This document shows, piece by piece, positions 15,989-23,366 of a stretch of DNA of 31,285 bases; position 1 is the stretch's first letter, and each line of letters begins with the position of its first letter. The stretch lies in NCBI GenBank assembly GCA_036403235.1, contig DASWRI010000039.1, forward strand, positions 1 to 31,285, given 5' to 3'. Origin of the DNA: JBGTFE01 sp036403235. GTDB taxonomy: Bacteria; Acidobacteriota; Blastocatellia; Pyrinomonadales; Pyrinomonadaceae. The notes under the pieces were generated by a model. It did no database searches and was not told the DNA's origin. It was given only the letters and a program-made list of their open reading frames with translations. Both the position numbers and the translations under genes were made by a program.

Positions 15989-16128
15989 CTACTACTAAAA
16001 AAGATTTGATTTGATAAGAGCGACTTTGCGTTACGTTTTCTGCGAAAACGCCGATTAACGCGCCATTAGAAGCGCGTCGTAGTAGTTCGTGTAAAAAATG
16101 CAAAGTTCTTCGAAAGCATCTTATCAAA
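15989..16128 (-). promoter_or_regulatory. Branched structured leader between tRNA-Val and thrS
   Basis: Plus-strand coordinates. An outer 10-bp stem (16010-16019 with 16119-16128) encloses a 7-bp stem (16023-16029 with 16100-16106). Inside are two perfect hairpins: 16034-16040/16044-16050 (3-nt loop) and 16058-16063/16072-16077 (8-nt loop). On the minus-strand RNA a U6 run (16002-15997) follows 7 nt after the outer stem. A competing 7-bp pairing (16079-16085 with 15989-15995) straddles that U-run and could not form together with the outer stem without a pseudoknot. It may be a terminator or switch for thrS, or the 3' end of the tRNA-Val transcript. No T-box sequence is seen. Confidence 0.5.
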
Positions 16129-16139
16129 ATAAAGAAACT

Positions 16140-16214
<75 letters not shown>

Positions 16215-16264
16215 ATACGCTTCCGCCTAAACAAAAAAACTGCCTAAACAAAAAGCGAACTCGT

Positions 16265-16294
16265 AGAATAGCGAAAAGTTTCACAGGCTGTCAA
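16265..16294 (-). promoter_or_regulatory. Sigma70-type promoter of the tRNA-Val (and possibly thrS) transcript
   Basis: On the minus strand TTGACA (16294-16289) and TATTCT (16270-16265) are separated by 18 nt, a near-consensus promoter. The start would be near 16258, about 45 nt before the tRNA. The leader contains a direct repeat of TTTTTGTTTAGGC. Confidence 0.8.
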
Positions 16295-16321
16295 GTTTTG
16301 CGTGAATTTGTTAGGCTGAAT

Positions 16322-17005
16322 ATGATGAAAAAAGGAAATAAAGCCAGGATTCAAGCGGTAATTTTCGATATCGACGGGACGTTGATTGATTCAAACGCGG
16401 CTCACGCCGAATCATTTGCCGGAGCTTTCAAAAAATTCGGAAAAGACGTGCCCGCCGGTGAATTAAAGTGTCTTATCGGAATGGGCGCTGACGATATTCT
16501 CAAAAAATATTTGTCGGGAGATGAAATCGAAAAAATCGGCGAGGATTTGAAAGAATATCGGAAAAAAGTTTTTCTCGAAAAATATCTGCCAAATCTCAAA
16601 GTTTTTCCAAAAACGAGAGAGCTTTTTGAAAAACTTAAACAGGACGACAGGCAGCCCGCACTCGGCAGCTCGGCCAGCGAAGAAGAATTGAAAGAATACA
16701 AAAAACTGCTGGATATCGACGAATTTATCGAAGAAGAAACAAACGCCGACGATGCCGACGAGGCAAAGCCCGAACCGGATATTTTTCTGGCAGCCTTTGA
16801 TAAATTAAAAAATGTCGATAAAGAAAATGTCCTGGTTATCGGCGACACGCCGTATGACGCCGAAGCGGCAAGCAAGGCGGATTTGAAAATTTTCGGCGTC
16901 GAAAGCGGCGGCTGGACGCGCGAAAAACTGCTCGAAACCGGCTGCGCCGAAGTTTTCCGGAACGTCGCCGAAATTTACGAAAATTACGAGAAAATTTTTA
17001 CGTAA
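16322..17005 (+). CDS. HAD-superfamily phosphatase
   Basis: 227 residues from ATG 16322 (a TTG-initiated form at 16298 would overlap the divergent tRNA promoter). All HAD motifs are visible: motif I VIFDIDGTLIDSN near the N-terminus, motif II in ALGSSASEEEL, the conserved Lys in EAKPEPDIF, and motif IV VLVIGDTPYDAEAA. The all-helical cap lies between motifs I and II, as in phosphoglycolate phosphatase and beta-phosphoglucomutase-like enzymes. The substrate cannot be told. Five nucleotides separate it from the channel gene, so the two are probably co-transcribed. Confidence 0.9.
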   Translation: MMKKGNKARIQAVIFDIDGTLIDSNAAHAESFAGAFKKFGKDVPAGELKCLIGMGADDILKKYLSGDEIEKIGEDLKEYRKKVFLEKYLPNLKVFPKTRELFEKLKQDDRQPALGSSASEEELKEYKKLLDIDEFIEEETNADDADEAKPEPDIFLAAFDKLKNVDKENVLVIGDTPYDAEAASKADLKIFGVESGGWTREKLLETGCAEVFRNVAEIYENYEKIFT

Positions 17006-17010
17006 CTTTT

Positions 17011-17811
17011 ATGGCAAAAGCGGAAAAACGCAAAATCAATCGCGAGCGGACGGAGATTTTAGAGAGCCTCGACCGATGGCTGGAAACTCCGCTTTTGATT
17101 CTGGGTTTTGGCTGGCTCGCGCTTTTAATCGTCGAATTTGTAAGGGGAACGACTCCGTTTCTGTCGGTTTTCAGCGATTTAATCTGGATAATTTTCATCG
17201 CCGATTTCGTCCTTAAATTCACGCTTGCGCCGAAAAAAATCGAATATTTAAAAACCAACTGGATAACCGCGATTGCGCTGGCCGCTCCGGCGCTGCGGAT
17301 TCTCAGAATTTTTCGCGTCATGCGGATTGTTCAGGCGGCGAGATTTACGCGCGGTTTGCGGCTCGTGCGCGTTTTGACATCGCTCAATCACGGAATGAAG
17401 GCGCTCGCGGCGAGCTTCGGCCGGCGCGGTTTCCCGTATGTCGTGGCGGCGACTTTGATTGTGCTTTTTGCCGGCGCGGCGGGAATGTTCGCGTTTGAAA
17501 ACGAAGTCCCGAACACAGGAATCGATTCTTACGGCTCGGCGGTCTGGTTTACGTCGATGATTATCACCTCAATCGGCTCGGATTATTTCCCGAAAACCGC
17601 CGAAGGCCGCGTTCTTTGTTTTTTAATCGGGCTGTACGGCTTTATCGTTTTCGGCTATCTGACGGCGACGCTGGCGACGTTTTTTGTCGAGCGCGAAGCC
17701 AATAATAAAGATTCGGCAATCGCCGACGCCGGACAAATTGAAAATCTGCAAATGGAAATCAGCGCTCTGCGCGACGAAATCCGGCTTCTCAGTGAAAAAA
17801 TAAAAAATTAG
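17011..17811 (+). CDS. Voltage-gated-type ion channel with non-canonical filter
   Basis: 266 residues. Hydrophobic segments fit S1-S6: S1 about 27-45, S2 54-71, S4 with regularly spaced Arg at 95-120 (RILRIFRVMRIVQAARFTRG), S5 about 143-163, a pore helix WFTSMIITSIG, and S6 about 202-223. A cytoplasmic coiled coil follows (about 240-266). The layout matches Kv-like bacterial channels and the pore is followed by the K-channel-like P-T-A-E-G-R. However, the filter reads TSIGSD (186-191) where K+ channels have TVGYGD, so the Tyr-Gly pair is missing. Ion selectivity is therefore uncertain. Its stop overlaps the stop of the convergent arginase-family gene. Confidence 0.85.
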   Translation: MAKAEKRKINRERTEILESLDRWLETPLLILGFGWLALLIVEFVRGTTPFLSVFSDLIWIIFIADFVLKFTLAPKKIEYLKTNWITAIALAAPALRILRIFRVMRIVQAARFTRGLRLVRVLTSLNHGMKALAASFGRRGFPYVVAATLIVLFAGAAGMFAFENEVPNTGIDSYGSAVWFTSMIITSIGSDYFPKTAEGRVLCFLIGLYGFIVFGYLTATLATFFVEREANNKDSAIADAGQIENLQMEISALRDEIRLLSEKIKN

Positions 17812-18782
17812 ATTCGCGGCTGCGAGCTGCAAAACCGGTGCATCGCGATGGCGACAAGCTGCGTCGTCCGATTGTCTTCGTCGTAATTCGGATTAAGCTC
17901 GGAAAACTCGATAATCTTTGTATTGACGAGCTTTGCGGCAAACTGCACGAGCGTTAAAAATTCGCCGCCGCGCAGACCAATCGGGCTCGGCGCGGAAACT
18001 CCGGGCGCATCGGACGCGCGAATCGCGCTTAAATCGAAACTAAAAAACGTGCTCAGCGCCGAACTGTGATTGATAAATTTCTGCCGGACGAGCTCCCTGA
18101 CCTCGGCGTCGGCCGTCTCGCGCGAGCGGAGCTGGTCGAGACTTACGAGATTGACGCCCAAATTTTGCAAAAATCGATAATAAACGGGCGAAGCGTAATG
18201 CGGCTGGTATGCGATTTCGTAAAAATAATCGGGGCGCAGCAGTTTCTCTTCCAAAAGCTGACGATACTGCGTCGTATTGTTTCTCTCGGAAGCGACGCTG
18301 ACGTCGAAATGCGCGTCGATATTTATCGCAATCCAGTTTTCGCGCCCGAAAACTTCGGCCATCGCGCAGCCGTGCGGGTATGAAATATCGTTTCCGCCGC
18401 CGAGGGATATGACTCTTTTCCCGTCGCGCAAAAACTGCGTCACAAGACGGCAATACGCTTCGTGCGTTTCTTCCAAATTTGCGCCGACGGGCGCGTTGCC
18501 GAAATCGAAAATTTTGGAAGTGATGCCGAACGGCGTGAGACGGTAAAATTCGCGCCGAATCGCATCGGGCGCGGCGCTCGCTCCGGCTCTGCCCTGGCCG
18601 CGCGTGACGCCTTCGTCGGTCGGGCAGCCGATGATAACGATATTTGCGGCCTCGTAATCTTTTTCTTCACGCGTAACGACGTCTCCGAGACGAACGTCGT
18701 TGGCGTCCTTACTGCTGAAAAACAAATCTTTTTCCGGCCTCGTCGCCGTTTCGAAAATTTCGCTCATAATTTGCCAAATCAA
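17808..18782 (-). CDS. Arginase/formimidoylglutamase-family protein with altered metal ligands
   Basis: 324 residues (an in-frame Met six codons in, at 18767, is an equally good start). The ureohydrolase fold is clear: VIIGCPTDEGVTRGQGRAGA, SLGGGNDISYPHG, NIDAHFDVS (156-160) and SFDLSAIRASDAPGVSAP. Two of the six usual Mn ligands look changed: the His of GGxH is N131, and the second Asp of SFDxD is S252. D156, H158, D160 and D250 remain. The RASDAPGVSAP tail resembles formimidoylglutamase, and hutU lies 7 kb away, so a role in histidine breakdown is possible. Catalysis is uncertain given the substitutions. It is divergent from the trp operon. Confidence 0.8.
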   Translation of the reverse strand: MIWQIMSEIFETATRPEKDLFFSSKDANDVRLGDVVTREEKDYEAANIVIIGCPTDEGVTRGQGRAGASAAPDAIRREFYRLTPFGITSKIFDFGNAPVGANLEETHEAYCRLVTQFLRDGKRVISLGGGNDISYPHGCAMAEVFGRENWIAINIDAHFDVSVASERNNTTQYRQLLEEKLLRPDYFYEIAYQPHYASPVYYRFLQNLGVNLVSLDQLRSRETADAEVRELVRQKFINHSSALSTFFSFDLSAIRASDAPGVSAPSPIGLRGGEFLTLVQFAAKLVNTKIIEFSELNPNYDEDNRTTQLVAIAMHRFCSSQPRI

Positions 18783-18799
18783 TTCGGGTAAGCTATAAA
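18771..18799 (+). promoter_or_regulatory. Promoter of the trp operon
   Basis: TTGCCA (18771-18776) and TATAAA (18794-18799) are separated by exactly 17 nt, five of six matches each to sigma70 consensus. The start near 18806 would give an 18-nt untranslated segment before the leader-peptide ATG. Confidence 0.75.
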
Positions 18800-18823
18800 T
18801 ATCTTAGTTTAATTATTCGCCTG

Positions 18824-18910
18824 ATGGAAAACTATTGCAACAATTCGACCGGAAATTTCTCGCTTTCGTGGTGGCGCGCAAAGAGTTTTTCCGAAAAGCG
18901 CGAAGCGTAA
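18824..18910 (+). CDS. trpL: trp operon leader peptide (attenuator)
   Basis: A 28-codon ORF with two adjacent Trp codons (TGG TGG, 18869-18874); its C-terminal half reads NFSLSWWRAKSFSEKREA. It lies 75 nt upstream of trpD, behind a good promoter and ahead of a Rho-independent terminator. That is the expected geometry for ribosome-mediated attenuation: stalling at the Trp codons when Trp-tRNA is scarce would let the antiterminator form. No strong Shine-Dalgarno sequence precedes the ATG. The peptide has no similarity to the enterobacterial leader beyond the WW. It is too short for usual gene calling. Confidence 0.82.
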   Translation: MENYCNNSTGNFSLSWWRAKSFSEKREA

Positions 18911-18972
18911 AAATTTGAAATCGAAGAAAATTTTGGAAAAACCGTCGTAAACTCGAATTTCGACGGTTTTTT
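18861..18972 (+). terminator. trp attenuator: antiterminator and terminator hairpins
   Basis: Terminator: 18937-18947 pairs perfectly with 18961-18971 (11 bp, 13-nt loop) and ends in a six-T tract (18967-18972), 13 nt before the trpD ATG. Antiterminator: GTTTTTCC at 18885-18892, inside the leader ORF just after the Trp codons, is complementary to GGAAAAAC at 18935-18942, which overlaps the terminator's 5' arm. A weaker pairing of CGCTTT (18861-18866) with AAAGCG (18895-18900) brackets the Trp codons and could serve as the 1:2 pause hairpin. A ribosome reaching the stop at 18908 would cover the antiterminator strand. Confidence 0.82.
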
Positions 18973-18985
18973 ATTTTGGAAATTT

Positions 18986-20095
18986 ATGCCGGAAACTGAA
19001 GAAAATCAAGCTGAAACGAGTCGCCCGCAATGGATTTTGCCGACGCCGCGGCGGACGGACGAGCCGACGCCGAAAGGATTAAAAAATCTGCTGCTTCATC
19101 TGATGCAGGGACAAAACTTAAAACGCGCCGAAGCGCGCCATTTGCTCGACGAGCTTTTAAGCGCGAGCGCCACCGACGCGCAGATTTCCGCCGCGCTCGT
19201 CGCGCTGGCAATCAAAGGCGAAACCGTCGAAGAGTTGGCCGGAATGGCCGAAGCGATGCGCGAGCACGCGGTCAAAATAAATTCGCGTCACACGGATTTT
19301 ATAGACACCGCCGGGACGGGTTCGAGCCGCGTCAAGACTTTCAACGTTTCGACCGCCGCCGCTTTTGTCATCGCTGGCGCGGGATTGCCGGTCGCCAAAC
19401 ACGGAAGCCGCGCGGCGACGAGCCTTTCGGGCAGCGCCGACGTTTTGACGGCGCTCGGCGTCAACGTTTCGACGAGCCGCGAAACTTCGGAAAAAAGCTT
19501 GAACGAAATCGGCATCTGCTTTATGTTCGCGCCGCTTTATCACGCTTCGACGGCGCGCGTCGCGGCCATTCGGCGCGAGCTCGGCGTTCACACGACGTTT
19601 AATCTTTTAGGCCCGATGACAAATCCGGCGGGCGCGCCGTTTCAAATTATGGGCGTCTGGCACAAAGATTTGGTTCCGCGAGTCGCCGAAACGCTCGCCG
19701 CGCTTCGTACAAAACGCGCCTGGGTCGTTCACGGCCTCGACGGTCTGGACGAAATCACCGTTGCGGATAAAACACTTGTCGCCGAAATCGCGTCGGGAAA
19801 AGTCGAATATTTCGAGATTACGCCCGAAAATTTAGGCTTTCAGGCGGTTTCCGTTTCCGAGCTGGAAAGCTTGCGCGGCGGCGACGCCGCAAGAAACGCC
19901 GAAATTATAAAGGAAATTTTGATGTGCGAAAGACGCGGCGCGGCGCGTTCGCTGGTCGTCATAAACGCGGCGGCGGCGCTCTATGTCGGCGGAAAGGCCA
20001 AAAATTTGACCGAAGCCGTAAAACTGGCCGACGAAAGTCTGGAAAACGGAAAGGCTTTTGAGAAGCTCGGCCAATTAATCGAAAATACAAAATAA
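18986..20095 (+). CDS. trpD: Anthranilate phosphoribosyltransferase
   Basis: 369 residues. Transfers the phosphoribosyl group of PRPP to anthranilate, the second step of the Trp branch. The N-terminal helical domain (LKNLLLHLMQGQNLKRAEA) is preceded by a Pro-rich extension of about 30 residues absent from most TrpD. The PRPP loop reads DTAGTGSSRVKTFNVST (108-123) where GTGGD is usual, followed by AKHGSRAATSLSGSADVLTALG, and HTTFNLLGPMTNPAGA is intact. It is the first structural gene after the attenuator and is followed by trpC after a 1-nt gap. trpE and trpG must lie elsewhere or be absent from this operon. Confidence 0.95.
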   Translation: MPETEENQAETSRPQWILPTPRRTDEPTPKGLKNLLLHLMQGQNLKRAEARHLLDELLSASATDAQISAALVALAIKGETVEELAGMAEAMREHAVKINSRHTDFIDTAGTGSSRVKTFNVSTAAAFVIAGAGLPVAKHGSRAATSLSGSADVLTALGVNVSTSRETSEKSLNEIGICFMFAPLYHASTARVAAIRRELGVHTTFNLLGPMTNPAGAPFQIMGVWHKDLVPRVAETLAALRTKRAWVVHGLDGLDEITVADKTLVAEIASGKVEYFEITPENLGFQAVSVSELESLRGGDAARNAEIIKEILMCERRGAARSLVVINAAAALYVGGKAKNLTEAVKLADESLENGKAFEKLGQLIENTK

Positions 20096-20096
20096 A

Positions 20097-20876
20097 ATGA
20101 TTCTCACCGAAATTATCGAATTAAAGAAAAAACGGCTTGAACAAGCGAAGAAAACGCACGATTTTGCCGAATTAAAAAAAAGCGCGCTTCTTAAACGCGA
20201 AAAGGCGTCGCCGCACGCTCTGCGCGAAAATCTGCGGCGAAATCGAATCAATATAATCGCCGAAATTAAGCGCGCTTCGCCGTCGAAAGGCATTATCAAT
20301 GATAAAATCGATATTGCCGAAACTGCGCGGAACTATGAAAATGGCGGCGCGTGCGCGATTTCCGTTTTGACCGAAGAGGACAAATTTCAAGGCTCGCTCA
20401 AAGATTTGCGAGCGGCGCGCGAAAACACGAATTTGCCGATTTTGCGAAAAGACTTTTTTTTCGACGAGTTTCAAATTTTCGAGGCAGCCGAGGCGGGCGC
20501 GGATGTGATTTTGCTTATCGCGGCTATGCTGAACGACGCGGATTTGCTGAATCTGCATCGTTTAGCCGAACGTGAATTAAATCTCGACGCGCTCGTCGAA
20601 GTCCATACGCGCGAAGAATTGGAGCGGGCAAAAAAAATCGGCGCGCGCATTATCGGCGTCAACAATCGCGATTTGCACACGTTCAAAGTCTCCACGGATG
20701 TTTCGAGAGAATTGATAAAGCACGCGCCCGCCGATGCCTTGATGATTTCCGAAAGCGGTTTGCAAACGCGCGAAGATTTGATTGAGCTGAAAAACCTGGG
20801 TTTCGACGGGTTTTTAATCGGGGAAATTTTGATGCGTTCGGGCAACCCGGCCGAATTTTTAAGAAATTTACAATGA
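20097..20876 (+). CDS. trpC: Indole-3-glycerol-phosphate synthase
   Basis: 259 residues, the standard length for a single-domain TrpC. It cyclises CdRP to indole-3-glycerol phosphate. The TIM barrel carries the usual catalytic sites: IIAEIKRASPSKG (catalytic Lys), FQGSLKDL, LRKDFFFDEFQI (second Lys), LVEVHTREEL (Glu), IGVNNRDLHTF (Asn/Arg) and ISESGL. The gene starts 1 nt after the trpD stop and overlaps the next gene by ATGA, so coupling is likely in both directions. Confidence 0.97.
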   Translation: MILTEIIELKKKRLEQAKKTHDFAELKKSALLKREKASPHALRENLRRNRINIIAEIKRASPSKGIINDKIDIAETARNYENGGACAISVLTEEDKFQGSLKDLRAARENTNLPILRKDFFFDEFQIFEAAEAGADVILLIAAMLNDADLLNLHRLAERELNLDALVEVHTREELERAKKIGARIIGVNNRDLHTFKVSTDVSRELIKHAPADALMISESGLQTREDLIELKNLGFDGFLIGEILMRSGNPAEFLRNLQ

Positions 20877-21400
20877 GCGAAATACATCTAAGGTATAAAA
20901 ATCAGACGCGCAAGCAGCGTCACTGGACGATTCATCTGATTTCGGGCTGGAAGGTAATAAAGGGATTACTGGCTGTTGCCATCGGCATTAAATTATTGAC
21001 TCTTTTAAATAGAGACGTGGCCGAATGGTTTGCGGCGTTTATCGCCAGACACAATATCGACGCCGAAAATCGATACATTCACGCGATTATGGAAAAGCTC
21101 GCCGGCGTTGATAATAATAAATTAATTCTTTTCAGCATCGGCTCGTTTCTTTACGCGGCGCTGGATTTTACAGAAGGCATCGGGCTCTGGTTTGAAAAGC
21201 GCTGGGCGGAATTTCTGACTGCTGTCGCGACGGCCGTCTTCGTGCCAATCGAAATTTACGAGATTTACGAGCGATTTACATGGATTCGCGTTTTGATTCT
21301 GGTCATCAATTTATTTGTCATCTGGTATCTCATCACGCGTTTAAGAGACGAAAAAAGGGAAGAAATAGTCATCGAACAGATAGAAAACACGGTGAAATAA
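20873..21400 (+). CDS. DUF2127-family membrane protein within the trp operon
   Basis: 175 residues. A basic N-terminus is followed by a hydrophobic segment (about 25-46), an amphipathic region, then two or three TM segments (about 80-98, 108-128 and 136-154). The string ALDFTEGIGLWFEKRWAE is typical of DUF2127 proteins. The start overlaps the trpC stop (ATGA), so it is translationally coupled into the operon, and trpF follows 28 nt after its stop. No role in tryptophan synthesis is known for this family. It may simply ride in the operon, or it may serve a membrane function tied to Trp supply. Confidence 0.85.
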   Translation: MSEIHLRYKNQTRKQRHWTIHLISGWKVIKGLLAVAIGIKLLTLLNRDVAEWFAAFIARHNIDAENRYIHAIMEKLAGVDNNKLILFSIGSFLYAALDFTEGIGLWFEKRWAEFLTAVATAVFVPIEIYEIYERFTWIRVLILVINLFVIWYLITRLRDEKREEIVIEQIENTVK

Positions 21401-21428
21401 ATATTAAAAATCTCTGTGTTGAGGCATT

Positions 21429-22049
21429 ATGACGAAAGTTAAAATTTGCGGCATCACAAATCCGGAAGACGCGCTCGTTTCGGCAAAATTCGGCGCAGAC
21501 GCGCTCGGCTTTAACTTTTACGAGAAAAGTCCGCGATTCATTACGCCGGAGAAAGCGCGCGGAATCATCGAAAAACTCCCGCCGGAGATTTTGAAAGTCG
21601 GCGTTTTCGTCAACGAGTCAATGGAAAGGATTTTAGAAATTGCGGAAACAGCAAAGCTCGACGCGATTCAGCTTCACGGTGACGAATCGCCGGAATTTGT
21701 TCGCAAATTAAAGGCGAAAACGAGTCTCGAAATCATCAAAGCCTTTCGCGTTTCCGAAGATTTTAAGCCGGAAGATGTTTTGCAATATGAAGTTGACGCC
21801 GTTTTGCTCGACGCGTTTTCAAAAAATGATTACGGCGGAACCGGCGAAACTTTTGATTGGGAAATTGCAAAAAAAGTGCGGGAGATTTTTCCGAAAATGT
21901 ATCTCGCGGGCGGACTTTCGACAAAAAATATCGGCGGCGCGATTGATAAAGTCGAGCCATACGCCGTCGATGCGTGCAGCGCCATTGAAGAAGCAAAGGG
22001 AATTAAAAATCATGAAAAGCTCAGGGCTTTTATTTTTGCAGTAAAATAA
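21429..22049 (+). CDS. trpF: Phosphoribosylanthranilate isomerase
   Basis: 206 residues, normal size. Catalyses the Amadori rearrangement of phosphoribosylanthranilate to CdRP. The catalytic Cys is in VKICGITNPEDA at the N-terminus and the catalytic Asp in VLLDAFSKNDYGGTGETFDW. LHGDESPEF and LAGGLSTKNI are phosphate-binding elements. It sits after the DUF2127 gene and 4 nt before trpB. Confidence 0.97.
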   Translation: MTKVKICGITNPEDALVSAKFGADALGFNFYEKSPRFITPEKARGIIEKLPPEILKVGVFVNESMERILEIAETAKLDAIQLHGDESPEFVRKLKAKTSLEIIKAFRVSEDFKPEDVLQYEVDAVLLDAFSKNDYGGTGETFDWEIAKKVREIFPKMYLAGGLSTKNIGGAIDKVEPYAVDACSAIEEAKGIKNHEKLRAFIFAVK

Positions 22050-22053
22050 TTTT

Positions 22054-23253
22054 ATGGATTTTCAACCAAACGAGCGCGGCTACTGGGGCGAATTCGGCGG
22101 GCGATTTGTTCCCGAAACGTTGATGTCGCCGCTCGAAGAATTGACCGGCGCGTATTTCGCCGTCCGCGACGATGCGGACTTTCAAGCCGAGTTTTTGCGG
22201 TTGTTAAAGGATTTCTCCGGCCGTCCGACGCCGCTTTTTCACGCACGAAGACTTTCGGAAAAATTGGGCGGCGCGCAGATTTATCTCAAACGCGAAGATT
22301 TGGGACACACCGGCTCGCATAAAATCAATAACGCCATCGGGCAGATTTTGCTCGCCCGCCGGATGGGCAAAAAACGCATCATCGCCGAGACGGGCGCGGG
22401 GCAGCACGGCGTCGCGACGGCGACGGTCTGCGCTCTTTTCGGGCTCGAATGCGTCGTCTATATGGGCACGGAAGACATGCGGCGGCAGGAATTGAACGTT
22501 TTTCGAATGAAGCTGCTCGGCGCTGAGGTTCGCGGCGTCACGTCGGGCGCAAAGACTCTCAAGGACGCGATAAACGAGGCGCTACGCGACTGGGTGACGA
22601 ACGTCGATTCGACTTATTATCTGCTCGGAAGCGCGCTCGGGCCGCACCCGTATCCGTTGATGGTCAGAGATTTTCAGTCGGTCATCGGCCGGGAAGCGCG
22701 CGAGCAAATTCTTGAAAAAATCGGAACATTGCCCGATTGTCTCGTCGCCTGCGTCGGCGGCGGCTCAAATTCCATCGGTTTATTTCACCCGTTTTTGCAG
22801 GACGAAAATATTCGTATGATTGGCGTCGAAGCGGGCGGCAAGGGAAATTCGCTCGGCGAGCACGCGGCGCGTTTTAATGAATCGGGCGGCGGGCGCGTCG
22901 GAGTTTTGCAGGGAACGAAAAGTTTTCTTTTGCAGGACGAAAACGGGCAGATTGCTTTGACGCATTCGATTTCGGCCGGACTCGATTACGCTTCAATCGG
23001 GCCGGAACACGCGTTTCTGCATTCGCTCAAGCGCGCCGAATACGTTTCCGCAACGGACGCCGAAGCGCTCGAAGCTTTTCAAATTTTATCCGAAACGGAA
23101 GGAATTATCCCCGCGCTCGAATCTTCGCACGCGATTGCGCATGTGTTAAAGCTCGCGCCCGAAATGTCTCCGGCCGAAACGATTATCGTCAATCTTTCCG
23201 GCCGCGGCGATAAAGACGTCAATCAAGTTCAGGAGATGCTGGAAAAGAAATGA
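22054..23253 (+). CDS. trpB: Tryptophan synthase beta chain
   Basis: 399 residues, a standard TrpB1. Condenses indole with serine using PLP. FGGRFVPETL is the conserved N-terminus, the PLP Lys is K90 in REDLGHTGSHKINNA, the catalytic Glu is in ETGAGQHGVA, and the phosphate loop is GGGSNSIG. EGIIPALESSHAIA and NLSGRGDKD complete the active site. The gene is separated from trpA by a 113-nt gap filled with an octamer inverted repeat, unusual because trpB and trpA are normally tightly coupled. Confidence 0.98.
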   Translation: MDFQPNERGYWGEFGGRFVPETLMSPLEELTGAYFAVRDDADFQAEFLRLLKDFSGRPTPLFHARRLSEKLGGAQIYLKREDLGHTGSHKINNAIGQILLARRMGKKRIIAETGAGQHGVATATVCALFGLECVVYMGTEDMRRQELNVFRMKLLGAEVRGVTSGAKTLKDAINEALRDWVTNVDSTYYLLGSALGPHPYPLMVRDFQSVIGREAREQILEKIGTLPDCLVACVGGGSNSIGLFHPFLQDENIRMIGVEAGGKGNSLGEHAARFNESGGGRVGVLQGTKSFLLQDENGQIALTHSISAGLDYASIGPEHAFLHSLKRAEYVSATDAEALEAFQILSETEGIIPALESSHAIAHVLKLAPEMSPAETIIVNLSGRGDKDVNQVQEMLEKK

Positions 23254-23258
23254 TTCAC

Positions 23259-23355
23259 CACAGAGACACGGAGACACAAAGATTTTTAAGAGAAACGTTA
23301 ACGGACAGACACAGATAAAATCCAAATTAAATCTGTGTTCTCTGTATCTTTGTTG
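23259..23355. repeat. Octamer inverted repeat between trpB and trpA
   Basis: CACAGAGA, CACGGAGA and CACAAAGA lie in tandem (23259-23282). The opposing arm has TCTGTGTT, CTCTGTAT and CTTTGTTG (23332-23355). The arms are complementary at the unit level, so the mRNA between trpB and trpA can fold into a long imperfect hairpin. No T-tract follows. Confidence 0.85.
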
Positions 23356-23366
23356 TAAAGATTAAA

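Noticed and set aside
15989..16128. T-box riboswitch upstream of thrS
   Set aside because: I find no T-box core (AGGGTGGNACCGCG type) or specifier-loop layout. The structure is described only as a leader RNA.
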